The position numbers and the translations under genes were made by a program. The notes beneath the pieces are model-generated. The model did no database searches, was not told the origin of the DNA, and was given only the letters and a program-made list of their open reading frames with translations. This document shows, one piece after another, positions 51,465 to 61,869 of a stretch of DNA of 64,000 nt (the stretch's first letter is position 1; the number at the start of each line of letters is the position of its first letter). Source of the DNA: Phycisphaerales bacterium. GTDB lineage: Bacteria > Planctomycetota > UBA1135 > UBA2386. Where the stretch lies: the NCBI GenBank assembly GCA_020247305.1, contig JADCJE010000097.1, positions 1 to 64,000 on the forward strand. Direction: 5' to 3'.

Positions 51465-54434
51465 TCAGTAGCGGAAGACGACGCGGACCTCGTCGACGGT
51501 GATCACGGCGCCGAGCGCGTGGTCGGCGATCAGCCGGAAGCGGAAGCCGTTGAGCGAGTCGGCGTCGATGCCGGTCACGCTCAGGTTGCTGCGGACCGCC
51601 TGCCGCCAGACGCCGACCTGTTCGACGACGCCCGTCGAGACATTCAGTTGCGCGGCCTGGAACAGGGCGCGGACCGGCTGGCCTTCCTCGGCGCGCAGCG
51701 GCGACACGGCCGTATCGTCGCTGAGGACGAACGGCGTGCCATCGACGGCGCCGCGGATCTCGTAGCGCACGAACTCGGGTCCGAAGATCTGCTGCGTCGA
51801 GTAGTACTTCGACTGGCAGAGGATCAATGCGTCGCGCTCGGTCAGCGCGGCGACGTTGTCGGCGGACGCCGCCGGCAACATGCCCGACAGCGCTGCCAGC
51901 GCGGGCGTCGTCGGCGCTTCCAGGCGCACGAAACCTGCTGCACCGTTGCCGCCTTGGATCTGCACCGATGCGCCCGCCGGATACGCCGGCGTGCTGTTGC
52001 CGCGCTGGAACAGGCCGCCCGTGCCGCCGCGGACGTCGATCAGGCCGCCGGACGTCTGGAAGGCGTTGCCCGCCTGCAGCACGACCGAACCGCCCGAGCC
52101 GCCGCCGGCGACGCAGGCTTGTTGGGTCGACGTCGTGCCGGTCGAGTTCGCCGCCGCGCCGCCGTTCGCCAGCACCTTGGCCGCAGGCGCGACGGAGAGC
52201 GAGCGCCCCGCGCGCAGCGAGATGGCGCCACCGCCACCACCACCGCCGCAACCGGCGATGAAGCGGTCGAGCGTGACGACAAGCGACAGGCAGGGATGGC
52301 TACCGCCACCGCCGCCGCCGGAACCGCCGACGAGGAAGTGCAGCGACGACGGCTGCGAACCAGGCGTCGTCGGGACCGGGAACAGCTGGACGGCCGTGCC
52401 GCCGGCAGCGCTCGGCCCCATCGCATAGGTCAACGGCGGAGTGGGGACGCCGACGATGCGGAACGTGGAGCCGGCCGTCGGGGTTGTTGCCCACGCCGTG
52501 TCGACAGTGAACGTCGCGTTGTTCGTGCCGCCATTGCTGACCACCGTCCGGATCTGCCCGATGCCGGGGCCGGAGAGCACTTCCAGGGTGCGACCGGCGT
52601 ACCGGCTCGGGAACCAGGGCCAGGCGGCGTTGCCGACGCCGGCGGCCGACGGCGTCACCGTCGTCGCCGTGGCACTCGCGACCACGAGGCCGGCGAGACC
52701 GGGTTCGAGGTGGTTGTTCGTGACCACCGTGCCGGCCTGACCCGCGGCGAGGTACCCGCCGCCACCACCGCCGGCGGAAGCCATCGGCGTGTACACGACG
52801 CCGGTCAGCGAGGCGTAGTAGATCGCCGAGTTGAGGCCCGACGCGGGGTAGCAGGTCGAGCCACGGCCGCCGCTGTTGAGCACGCTCGTCGCGTAGGCGT
52901 GACCGGCCTGCACGCGCGCGTCCTGGCCGTTGACGCCGTTGTTGGCGGCGGTGGCGCCGGTCGTGGTCGCCTGGGCCTGCGAGACCTTGTCACCACCCTT
53001 GCCGCCCGAGCCACCGCCGGCGCCGCCCGTAGCGCCCGGTGAGCCGGTCGTCTGCACGGTCGTCGGCAACGTCGTCGACGCATTGGCGCCGGCGACATCG
53101 ATGTGGCCGAGCACGTCGAGGCGACCGGCGACGGTCAGCTGCGGCGGCCGCGCCCCGACGAACCGGATGCGGGCATCGCTCGGCACGACCATCGTCGTGA
53201 AGAAGAACCGGCCATCCGTCACCGCGATCGGGCTTCCAGTGGTCGTGTTGCTGCCCGGGATGACCGTGGTGTCGGTGTTGAACGTGTAGACGCGTTTGCC
53301 TTCGACCGTGGTCAGCGTGTCCGTGCACAGCGACAGGCTGAACGGGCCGTGGCGACCGTCGCCACCGATCGCCAGGAACGTCGCGTTGCCACCGCTCCAG
53401 ACCGCCGCCGACTGGTCGGCGTCGAGTTGGTCCTCGTTGTTGAACGGCTCGACGACGGATTCTTCGACCTGCGGCACCACCGCCGTACGGAAGGAGAGGG
53501 TCTGCGGCTGCGCCGGCCGGCCCGACAGGTCCGCGACGCCGTCGGTGATGTTGGCCTCGATGCAGACGTTGCCCGGCAGCGCCTGTGTCGGCCGGAACGA
53601 CAGAACGGAAATGCCGCGGGTGGCGTCGAAGTCGAGCACCTGCGTGCCCGAAAGCGTTTGCGGCGGCGAGTTGGGATTGCACTCGAACACGCCGGATCCC
53701 GGCGCGACCTCGCGGTTGCGCCGGATGCTGAACGTGACCGGGCTCTGCGTGCCGCCGAGGAACGGCGTGGCGTCGATGAGCTCGTTGAACTCGATGACGA
53801 TGTCGGTGCTGAGCGGCGCCGACCCGATCTGGGCCGGCGATGGCACGACGAGTTCGCCACGCGGGGCGACGCCGTTGAGGTCGATGATGCCGAGCGAGGA
53901 GCGCAGCGTGCAGGAGAGGGTCTTGTCGAACGCGCGGCCCGACGTGCTGCGCACGACCGAGGTCTGCTCGGTCCCGCCCAGGATCGTCATCGTGTACGTC
54001 TCGCCGGACGTGAAGCCGAAGAACGTCTGTCCGCCAGAGATCGACAGCGACGGCAGGAATCGGACGGTGCGCCCTTCGACGACGAACTCGCCGACTGGTT
54101 GGCTGCCCGAGGCCGTGCGGAACCGGATCGACGACGACGTCACGGTCGCCGGATCAATCGCCTCGCTGAAGTTCAGGATGACGATCTGGTTCTGGGCGAT
54201 GTCCGATTGCGCGCAGCCGGTGGTGCTGCAACCGAGGTTGCAGCTCTCCAGGCAGATGACGGTGGCACCCGCGACGCCGCAATCGACGCCCGCGCTGCCC
54301 GTCGTCGTGCCGCCGCCCGAGCAGGCCGCAAGGCCGATCCCGGCCAGTAGGAGGACGCTGCCATGCCAGCGCCGACGGACGCCGGCTCCTCCGACGCCAA
54401 CAGGCGCGCCGCGGAGCGAACTGCATACGGACAT
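51465..54434 (-). CDS. Large Gly-rich surface lipoprotein, paralog 2
   Basis: Predicted lipoprotein of 989 residues with a longer N-terminus (from ATG 54434) and lipobox GLAAC at about 34-38. The same order of parts as paralog 1: Cys cluster SCNLGCSTTGC near 62, Ig-like domains (VILNFSEAIDPATVTSSSIRFRTA), VTDGRFFFTTM, AGRLDVLGHIDVAG, Gly-rich GGAGGGSGGKGGD and GGSGGGGGGSHPC, NGQDARVQAGHAY, and a terminal beta-rich domain (GFRFRLIADH). It is longer because of inserted sequence around ATATTVTPSAAG. Gap to paralog 1 is 19 bases. No promoter is clear in the 380 bases upstream. Confidence 0.85.
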   Translation of the reverse strand: MSVCSSLRGAPVGVGGAGVRRRWHGSVLLLAGIGLAACSGGGTTTGSAGVDCGVAGATVICLESCNLGCSTTGCAQSDIAQNQIVILNFSEAIDPATVTSSSIRFRTASGSQPVGEFVVEGRTVRFLPSLSISGGQTFFGFTSGETYTMTILGGTEQTSVVRSTSGRAFDKTLSCTLRSSLGIIDLNGVAPRGELVVPSPAQIGSAPLSTDIVIEFNELIDATPFLGGTQSPVTFSIRRNREVAPGSGVFECNPNSPPQTLSGTQVLDFDATRGISVLSFRPTQALPGNVCIEANITDGVADLSGRPAQPQTLSFRTAVVPQVEESVVEPFNNEDQLDADQSAAVWSGGNATFLAIGGDGRHGPFSLSLCTDTLTTVEGKRVYTFNTDTTVIPGSNTTTGSPIAVTDGRFFFTTMVVPSDARIRFVGARPPQLTVAGRLDVLGHIDVAGANASTTLPTTVQTTGSPGATGGAGGGSGGKGGDKVSQAQATTTGATAANNGVNGQDARVQAGHAYATSVLNSGGRGSTCYPASGLNSAIYYASLTGVVYTPMASAGGGGGGYLAAGQAGTVVTNNHLEPGLAGLVVASATATTVTPSAAGVGNAAWPWFPSRYAGRTLEVLSGPGIGQIRTVVSNGGTNNATFTVDTAWATTPTAGSTFRIVGVPTPPLTYAMGPSAAGGTAVQLFPVPTTPGSQPSSLHFLVGGSGGGGGGSHPCLSLVVTLDRFIAGCGGGGGGGAISLRAGRSLSVAPAAKVLANGGAAANSTGTTSTQQACVAGGGSGGSVVLQAGNAFQTSGGLIDVRGGTGGLFQRGNSTPAYPAGASVQIQGGNGAAGFVRLEAPTTPALAALSGMLPAASADNVAALTERDALILCQSKYYSTQQIFGPEFVRYEIRGAVDGTPFVLSDDTAVSPLRAEEGQPVRALFQAAQLNVSTGVVEQVGVWRQAVRSNLSVTGIDADSLNGFRFRLIADHALGAVITVDEVRVVFRY

Positions 54435-54814
54435 GAGGGCCTCGATGCGGGAGTTTCGGGACGTAAGCCCAGCCGGAACGCGAGGGTAGGCGGACCGGAC
54501 GGGCTCGAGGGACGCAGAAGATGCGAAGGAAAGCATAAGCACCGTGGGGCCGCAAGGATGGCGTCGCCGCAACGCATGCCAGGGCGCGGAGCAGGCCGGC
54601 GACCGCGGAACGCACCAACTTCCATGCCGGCGACGCCCCGCCGCCACCACCCGGCCCCCGACTCGCCGCCCTGGCGACGGTGCGGGTGGACGGCCTGCCA
54701 CCACCCGGGGCCCCGGCCAGGTGTGGCCACGTCGGGGACGAGCCAAACTGCACGCCATTCGTTCGCTTCCGAACACGCCGTGACGGCCGAGCCGCGCGGC
54801 ACTAGCCTCGTGCC
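54435..54814. other. Divergent intergenic region upstream of the Gly-rich lipoprotein genes
   Basis: 380 bases without a supported gene. A minus-strand TATGCT lies near 54535 but with no -35 at proper spacing. On the plus strand GGCAC-tagcctc-GTGCC (54798-54814) is a 5-bp hairpin directly abutting the ATG of the next gene; TAGCCT inside it could be the -10 of a near-leaderless transcript. Nothing else stands out. Confidence 0.6.
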
Positions 54815-55900
54815 ATGTCCGCGCCTGCCGCTCCACCTGCCGCCGGCCCCCGCCGCGCCGCCGGCCTGCTCGTCACGGTCCTCGCCCTGTGTCTCGCCGT
54901 CGGCGGTGGCGCCGGCTACCAGTTGACGGCCCTGACGCGCACGATCGACGAACTGCGCCGCGACGCCGCCACCGACCGCGCCAGCCTGCAGGAGATCCTC
55001 GGCGAGGTGACCCGCCTGCGGATCGAACAGAGCGCCGGCAGCAAGGGGCCGCAGGCGCTGCTGGAGAAGCTGCGCACCTACGCGCCACTGCTGACCAGCG
55101 CGCGGGTCGCCGAGCCCGACTACCGCAGCGCACAGAAGGAGATGGACGCCATCCTGCGCGCCTTCACCGCAATCGGTCCAGATGCGATGCCGCCGGTGCA
55201 AGATCGCGTCACCGCGCTCGACCCGGCGAAGGACTTCGACGAGCTCAAGCAGTTGCTGCGGGCGACCATCGCGATCGACCGGACGAAGGGCCTCGCGCTG
55301 TACCGCGAGGTGCTGCTCGGCCAGCGACTGCCGTCGCCGCGGCTGCGCTGGTTCGTCGCCAGCGAATTGACCGACATCGACCGGCCGCTGGCGCGCGACC
55401 TGCTGCGCCGCGTCCTGCTCACCGAGTCGAGTCGCGGATTCAATCCGGACTACGCAGCGGCGTTCGAGGGCGCCGTCGTGCCGGATCGCGCGGCGTTGTC
55501 GGCATCGGGCTTCCACAACTACGTGCTGGCCTACGCCCGCACCGACGATGCGCGCACCGACGAGACCTTGCTGATGGTGCTCGGCCGCAGCGAGCACGAC
55601 CGCATGACGGTCCAGGAGTGCATCAAGACGCTGGGCGGCCGTCGCTGCGTCGCCGCGGCGCCGATCATCGAGGGCTTCGTGCGCAAGCCGCCCGGCGGCC
55701 AGGAGGATCCCATCTTCCTCAACCACTGCTACGAAGCGCTCGTCGCCATCCGCGGCGCCGACGCCCGCGCCTTCCTCGAAGCGGAATTGGCGCGCAACCA
55801 GCAGGACCTCGTGGCGAACCGCATCCAGGCGCTGCTGGGCCGCATCGCCGCGGGCAACGCCGCGCCCAATGTGCCTGCCGCCGGCGGCGCGCCGAAGTGA
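54815..55900 (+). CDS. Membrane-anchored coiled-coil and helical-repeat protein
   Basis: I do not recognise a family. The 361-residue product has one membrane segment at about 14-37 (GLLVTVLALCLAVGGGAGY) with no clear cleavage site, then a coiled coil at about 38-70 (LTRTIDELRRDAATDRASLQEILGEVTRL), then alpha-helical repeats to about 345 (for example PRLRWFVASELTDIDRPLARDLLRRVLL) that look HEAT-like. The C-terminus is a short Ala/Pro tail. It probably sits in the periplasm as a scaffold. It is convergent with the DUF4863 gene. Confidence 0.72.
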   Translation: MSAPAAPPAAGPRRAAGLLVTVLALCLAVGGGAGYQLTALTRTIDELRRDAATDRASLQEILGEVTRLRIEQSAGSKGPQALLEKLRTYAPLLTSARVAEPDYRSAQKEMDAILRAFTAIGPDAMPPVQDRVTALDPAKDFDELKQLLRATIAIDRTKGLALYREVLLGQRLPSPRLRWFVASELTDIDRPLARDLLRRVLLTESSRGFNPDYAAAFEGAVVPDRAALSASGFHNYVLAYARTDDARTDETLLMVLGRSEHDRMTVQECIKTLGGRRCVAAAPIIEGFVRKPPGGQEDPIFLNHCYEALVAIRGADARAFLEAELARNQQDLVANRIQALLGRIAAGNAAPNVPAAGGAPK

Positions 55901-55924
55901 CGGAACCCTGAGTCACGGCGCCGC

Positions 55925-55969
55925 GCGGCCGATCGCCGAGCGGCCGATCGCCGCGCCGCCGACCGCCGC
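55925..55969. repeat. Three tandem 15-bp units between convergent genes
   Basis: gcggccgatcgccga, gcggccgatcgccgc and gccgccgaccgccgc in a row. The gatcgc core can pair with its neighbours, so the array could act as a transcription barrier. It lies in the 106 bases between the coiled-coil gene and the DUF4863 gene. Confidence 0.75.
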
Positions 55970-56006
55970 GGGCCCAGCGCCTGCCGGGCGCAGTCGCAGC
56001 CGGCGG

Positions 56007-56477
56007 TCAGTCCGCCAGGAACTCGATGGCGCCGGCGGGGAGGAAGTACAGGATCAGCATCTCGCCACCGCGCACGGTCGGCACGTGCACCGAGCCCTTG
56101 CCGTAGACGACCCAGCCGGTGGGCTTGCCGTCGAAGCGCGGCTCGCCCTTGGTCGCCATGCAGAGGTCGAGTTCGCCGTTGGGGTGGCGGTGGCGCGGGC
56201 CGGGCACGTCCATCAACACGGCGTCGACCGAGAACCCGAGCAGTTCCTTGGCGACGCGGCCGAAGCGGATGCCGTTCGCCGCCTTCGGCAACAGCCACTC
56301 CGAAGCAATGTTGGCGACCGCGGCGGCGCGCAGCGCAGCGACCGCGGCGCCCGCGAACGGCGCCGCGCGCTCGGCCTGCGCGCTCGCGTCGGCGGCGTCG
56401 ACGTCGACCGCGCGCAGGGCCTCGGCGACCGGCCGCAACAGGTCGGTGAACTGCTCCTTCGTCATCGTCTGCGTCAT
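56007..56477 (-). CDS. DUF4863-family cupin-like protein
   Basis: Small protein of 156 residues resembling DUF4863, a family whose studied member is 4-hydroxylaminobenzoate lyase of nitroarene degraders. The family pattern is visible: GIRFGRVAKELLGFSVDAVLMD near 67-89, GPRHRHPNGELDL near 91-103 with two candidate metal His, GWVVYGKGSVHVPTVRGG near 117-134 and LPAGAIEFL at the end. The N-terminal helical half is divergent. The actual substrate cannot be inferred from mogA upstream. The gene starts 16 bases after the mogA stop. Confidence 0.65.
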   Translation of the reverse strand: MTQTMTKEQFTDLLRPVAEALRAVDVDAADASAQAERAAPFAGAAVAALRAAAVANIASEWLLPKAANGIRFGRVAKELLGFSVDAVLMDVPGPRHRHPNGELDLCMATKGEPRFDGKPTGWVVYGKGSVHVPTVRGGEMLILYFLPAGAIEFLAD

Positions 56478-56493
56478 GGCGCTCTGCTTCGTG

Positions 56494-57027
56494 TCACTTG
56501 CCCTTGGGGCGGAAGACCTGAACGACGGCCGGATTGCCTTCGAGGCGCGGGCCGCCGATCAGGTCGATGCAGTATGGGATCGCGGGGAACACCGCGTCGA
56601 GGCAGACGCGGATCGACGCCGGCTTGCCCGGCAGCGTCACGACCAGCGAACTGCCGAGGATCGCCGCGGTCTGGCGGGACAGGATCGCCGTCGGCACGCC
56701 GGCGCGCAGCGACGCCGCGCGCATCTGCTCGCCGAAGCCCGGCAGTTCCTTGCTGCAGACCTCGCGGATCACCTCGGGCGTGACGTCGCGCGGCGCGGGC
56801 CCCGTACCGCCGGTCGTGCAGATCAGACAGCAGCCCGCGGCAGCGAGTTCGCGCAGGGCGGCGGCAATGCGCGGCGGCTCGTCCGGCACGACGTGCGTGT
56901 GGTAGTCGCACGGCGTGGCGAGGTAGTCGCGCAGCGCCGCCTCGATCGCCGGCCCCGACTCGTCAGCGTAGACGCCGAGGCTGGCGCGATCGCTGATGGT
57001 GACGATGCCGATGCGCGGGCGCTCCAT
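56494..57027 (-). CDS. mogA: Molybdopterin adenylyltransferase MogA
   Basis: Activates molybdopterin with AMP before molybdenum insertion; 177 residues, normal length. ATG 57027 begins the conserved fold (RIGIVTISDRASLGVYADESGPAI). The MPT-binding signature TTGGTGPAPRDVTPE lies at 71-85, and LPGKPASIRVCLDAV near 134 is the second conserved patch. No other molybdenum-cofactor genes are in the window. It starts 8 bases after the stop of the Arg/His-rich protein gene, so the three genes on this strand likely form an operon. Confidence 0.94.
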   Translation of the reverse strand: MERPRIGIVTISDRASLGVYADESGPAIEAALRDYLATPCDYHTHVVPDEPPRIAAALRELAAAGCCLICTTGGTGPAPRDVTPEVIREVCSKELPGFGEQMRAASLRAGVPTAILSRQTAAILGSSLVVTLPGKPASIRVCLDAVFPAIPYCIDLIGGPRLEGNPAVVQVFRPKGK

Positions 57028-57035
57028 CGCCGGCC

Positions 57036-58688
57036 TCAGTCCGCGCCGCCCGCCGGCAGCGGACCGTCCTCGGTCGGCTTGCCCTCGCCCGACGCGACGA
57101 GGCGCTTGATGTGCAGCCGGAACTCGCCGCGCTCCTCGGGCTCGGCGTTGCGCCAACGGCCGGTGTGCAAGCGCCGCTCGATGGCGTGGCCCTGCATCAT
57201 CACCGACGTCACGTGCTTGCCCTGCGGCGTGAACACGTGCACGCGGCCCTTGCCGCCGAGCACGACGACCGTGCTCTGGTCGAGGTCCCACAGGATCGCG
57301 TCGTCGCTCGCTTCGGCGGCGTCCGGGTAGGCGCGCGAGGTCGGCCGCTGGCCTTCTTCGCTGCGCTCGAGACCGTGCTGCGTGCGCCGTCCGGCGTTGC
57401 GCGTGCGGCCCTGCAGCTGCCGCGCGAGGTCCTGCAGCAGCGGCAGCACGAACGCCTCCTCGTCGACCTCGCCGCCCTGCTGCTGGCCCTGCAGGCGCAT
57501 GGCCTCGGCGTCGAGCTGGCGCTGGAAGCGGCTCAGGATCTGCATCAGGCCCGGGTCGGCGAGATCCATCGGGTCGACCGCCCCCACCGCGTGCAGGCGC
57601 AGGCGCGCGCGGCCTTCGAGCGTCGTGCCGCGCAGCAACTGGAAGCTGAAGGCGCAGCGGCCGGCGGCGTCGAGGGTGCGGAACAGGCCGGCGTCGACCT
57701 GGCCGAGGATCTTGAACACCGGCGAGTTGCCGCCGAACTCGGCGAGTTGCTGCGTGCGCAGCACGCGGCCCATCGTGACGCGCGTCAGCACGATGTCCTC
57801 GCCGGCGAGCAGACGGTCGATGTTTGGATCCTTGCGCTCGATCGCCATCGTCACGAAGTCGGCGAACTGCGGCTTGCCGGTCGACGAGTAGCCCTCGAAC
57901 ACCTGCCGCGGCTCCGCCGGGCGGCAGCCGTCGGCGTGCGAACTGCCGGCGAAGTAGCTGTAGACGGCGCCGGGGCGCAGCGCCTTCTCGTGTTCGCGCA
58001 CCTCGCGCACGCGCTTGCTGATCTGTTCGACCGCGGTGCCGGCAGCGTGGCGCACGTCGTTGCCGCCATCGAGCGGGATGCGCAGGTTGAGTTCGAGGTA
58101 ACGCGGCATCGCCAGCGGATCGACGCCTTCGATGTGCAGCAGCGTGTGCGCCATCTCGGCCAGCGCCTGCACGGCTTGCAACGCGGCGTGTTGCGAATCG
58201 CCGCGCGTGCGGCCGTGGCCTTGGCCGCGCGGATCGCGCCGACCGTGGCGATCGTGCCGATCGTGCCGGTCGTTGCGGTCGTGGCGTTCCTGCCGGCCAT
58301 GGCGCTCCTGCCGCTCGTGCCGGACCTGGCCCTTGCCGCCGTTCGCCGCGCGGTCGTGGCGCGGCGGCCGCGGTGCGGCCGGTTCGCCGGCGGTCGCCGG
58401 GTCACTCGCCGCATCGCCGCCGACCGGCGCCGTGCCGTCGCCCGCCGGTGCGCCTGACGCATCCCCACCGGGGCGCTCTCCGCGGCGGCGGCGGCGACGG
58501 CGACGGCGGCGGCGCTCGCCTTCACCCGCGACCGCGCCGTCGGCGCCGGTCGCAACCTCGCCGTCCCCCGCCGACGACGGCCCCGAAGATGATGGTGCCG
58601 AGTCGGCAGCGGCGACGTCGCCACCCGCGGGCGCAGCTGCGGGCGCGGGGTCGATCGGAGGAAGGCCGGCGTTGTCGGACTCGTTCAC
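57036..58688 (-). CDS. Arg/His-rich low-complexity protein with unassigned C-terminal domain
   Basis: No known family recognised. The 550-residue product (GTG 58688; the longer track ORF is rejected) has an Ala/Pro/Asp-rich start, eleven consecutive Arg near residue 60, then a run of Arg-His dipeptides at about 122-155 (RHERQERHGRQERHDR and similar) from 12-bp-like DNA repeats, giving a strongly basic disordered region. Residues about 165-520 are compositionally normal and look like one or two globular domains (HTLLHIEGVDPLAMPRYLEL, QVFEGYSSTGKPQFADFVTM, LRLHAVGAVDPMDLADPGLM). Nucleic-acid binding is plausible but inferred. First gene of a likely operon with mogA. Confidence 0.75.
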   Translation of the reverse strand: MNESDNAGLPPIDPAPAAAPAGGDVAAADSAPSSSGPSSAGDGEVATGADGAVAGEGERRRRRRRRRRRGERPGGDASGAPAGDGTAPVGGDAASDPATAGEPAAPRPPRHDRAANGGKGQVRHERQERHGRQERHDRNDRHDRHDRHGRRDPRGQGHGRTRGDSQHAALQAVQALAEMAHTLLHIEGVDPLAMPRYLELNLRIPLDGGNDVRHAAGTAVEQISKRVREVREHEKALRPGAVYSYFAGSSHADGCRPAEPRQVFEGYSSTGKPQFADFVTMAIERKDPNIDRLLAGEDIVLTRVTMGRVLRTQQLAEFGGNSPVFKILGQVDAGLFRTLDAAGRCAFSFQLLRGTTLEGRARLRLHAVGAVDPMDLADPGLMQILSRFQRQLDAEAMRLQGQQQGGEVDEEAFVLPLLQDLARQLQGRTRNAGRRTQHGLERSEEGQRPTSRAYPDAAEASDDAILWDLDQSTVVVLGGKGRVHVFTPQGKHVTSVMMQGHAIERRLHTGRWRNAEPEERGEFRLHIKRLVASGEGKPTEDGPLPAGGAD

Positions 58689-58782
58689 GGGGCGGCCACG
58701 ATGCGCCCTGCGCACGACGCCGACAAGGCCGCAGCGCGCATTTCCCTTCGCCGCGGCGGGCTGCTTCAATCCGCGTTCGTTC

Positions 58783-60140
<1,358 letters not shown>

Positions 60141-60144
<4 letters not shown>

Positions 60145-60995
60145 GCATGAACTTCGCCCGCGAGCAGTCGCTGCTGCGCCAGAAGCTGCAGGCCAAGGCC
60201 TCTGCCGAGCGCGCCGCGGCCCGCAGCGCGCCCTTCGCCGGCGCGGTGACGTTCCTCGGCGCCGACGACGGCGACGTCGCGAGCGCCGCCGAAGCAGTCG
60301 CCGCGGCCTGGCCGCAGATGGGCCGCGCCCAGATGACGGCATTCGTGCGCACGCTGTGGAGCAGCAAGGTGCACGAGTTGCGCGACGTCGGCAGCCGACT
60401 GCTGGCGATGCGCGCAGCGTTGCTCGAACCGGCCGACTTGCCGCTGCTGGAGACCTTCCTGGCCGGCGGCGCCGAGCCGGCGGTGCTCGATCGGCTCGCC
60501 CGCGACGTGCTGGGCGCGATGGCGATCCGGGCCAAGAAGGTCTGGAAGGACCTGCGCAAGCTGGCGGCCGCCGACGACGCCGCGCGGCGGCGACTCGCCG
60601 TCGTCGCGACGGAGCGGCCTCTGGCCGCCGACGCCGAGGCCTTTCCGCGCTTCGCCGAGCTGGCGGAACCGCTGTTGGCGCACGCCGACGCCGCGCTGCT
60701 CGCGGCGATCGACGGCGCCCTGACGGCGGCGGCGGCCATGCACCGCGACGCGGTGCATGCGTTCGCCGCGCGCCACGGCCGCGCCATCGCGGCGCCAGCT
60801 GCCGCACCGGCCCCGACCGCGGCGGCGGCCAAACCGACGCCGATCCCGCGCAAGGCCGCGCCGGCGGCCCGGCCGCCGCGCAAGGCCGCGCCGGCCGCGC
60901 CGAAGACCAAGGCCGGCAAGCCGGAAGCCAAGAGCGCCCCAAAGCCGCGCACCGGCAAGGCGCGCGCGACCAAGGCTGGCACGAAGCCGCGCTGA
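60141..60995 (+). CDS. AlkD-like helical-repeat protein with histone-H1-like tail
   Basis: 284 residues from ATG 60141, coupled to the beta-synthase gene by ATGA. The first 205 residues form an all-helical repeat with QMTAFVRTLWSSKVHELRDVGSRLLA near 60, a pattern like DNA alkylation repair (AlkD) proteins that cut or flip alkylated bases. The expected AlkD WD-type aromatic/Asp pair is not obvious, so catalysis is uncertain. The last 60 residues are Lys/Ala/Pro-rich (KAAPAARPPRKAAPAAP and KSAPKPRTGKARATKAG), like the DNA-binding tail of bacterial histone-H1-like proteins. A DNA-bound repair or packaging role is inference. Confidence 0.7.
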
Positions 60996-61012
60996 AGGCG
61001 CGCACCAGCGCC

Positions 61013-61792
61013 GTGCCGATCTTCGACACCCACTGCCACCTCGGCCTCGACGGCGCCGTCGCGCCCGCCGCGGAGCACGCGCGCGCCGTCGCCGCCGACG
61101 TCGATGCGCTGCTGGTGGTCGGCATCGACGCGGCGACCAGCGCCGCGGCGCGCGCGCTCGCGCACCTGCCGGGAGTGCGCTGGAGCGCGGGGCTGCATCC
61201 CAACGACGCCGCCCGCTTCGCCGCCGAGTGGCCGGCGATCGCGGCGCTGGCGCGCGACCCGTCGTGCGCCGCGATCGGCGAGACCGGCATGGACTGCTTC
61301 CGCGACCGCACGCCGCTCGCGCAACAGGAGCACAGCCTGCGGGCGCACCTGGCGCTGGCGCGCGAACTTGACCTGCCGGTGGTCTTCCACTGCCGCGACG
61401 CCTTCGCGCCGATGTTCGCGGCGCTGCGCAGCGAACCGCCGGTGCGCGGCGTCATGCACTGCTTCTCGGGCGGCGTCGACGAGGCCAGGCAGGCGCTCGA
61501 CCTCGGGCTCCACCTGTCGTTCGCCGGCCCGCTGACGTACCCGAAGAACCACGCGCTGCGCGCGGCGGCGGCGTTCGCGCCCGCCGACCGCATCCTGGTC
61601 GAGACCGACGCGCCGTTCCTGCCACCCCAGCGCCGGCGCGGCCAACGCAACGAACCGGCCTACATCGTCGAGACGCTGACGGCGCTCGCCGTCGCGCGCG
61701 GCGTCGACTTCGCCGCTGCAGCGGCCGCGACGTACGCCAACGCCCGCGCCCTGTTCGATCGGCGCAGCACGACCGCGGCGCCAGCCGGTTAG
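61013..61792 (+). CDS. tatD: TatD-family metal-dependent hydrolase/DNase
   Basis: TIM-barrel hydrolase of 259 residues from GTG 61013. Metal-binding residues are in order: DTHCHL at 5-10, GETGMDCFRDR near 93, VFHCRDA near 123, MHCFSG near 148 and ETDAPFLPPQRRRGQRNEP near 197. The last is the family signature around the metal Asp. TatD proteins are 3'-5' DNA/RNA exonucleases. A CTG alternative start (60992) would overlap the previous stop; GTG is preferred. It is convergent with the TMTC-like gene. Confidence 0.93.
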   Translation: MPIFDTHCHLGLDGAVAPAAEHARAVAADVDALLVVGIDAATSAAARALAHLPGVRWSAGLHPNDAARFAAEWPAIAALARDPSCAAIGETGMDCFRDRTPLAQQEHSLRAHLALARELDLPVVFHCRDAFAPMFAALRSEPPVRGVMHCFSGGVDEARQALDLGLHLSFAGPLTYPKNHALRAAAAFAPADRILVETDAPFLPPQRRRGQRNEPAYIVETLTALAVARGVDFAAAAAATYANARALFDRRSTTAAPAG

Positions 61793-61869
61793 GAACCGGC
61801 GTCGGTAGAGCCCACGCCGCCCGACGCGCACGGCAGTTGCCGGTCGTTCTGCTGCCGCCCCTCCGTTGG

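Noticed and set aside
56119-57330. 403-residue plus-strand ORF opposite DUF4863/mogA
   Set aside because: Antisense shadow with Arg/Ala-rich composition and no domain.
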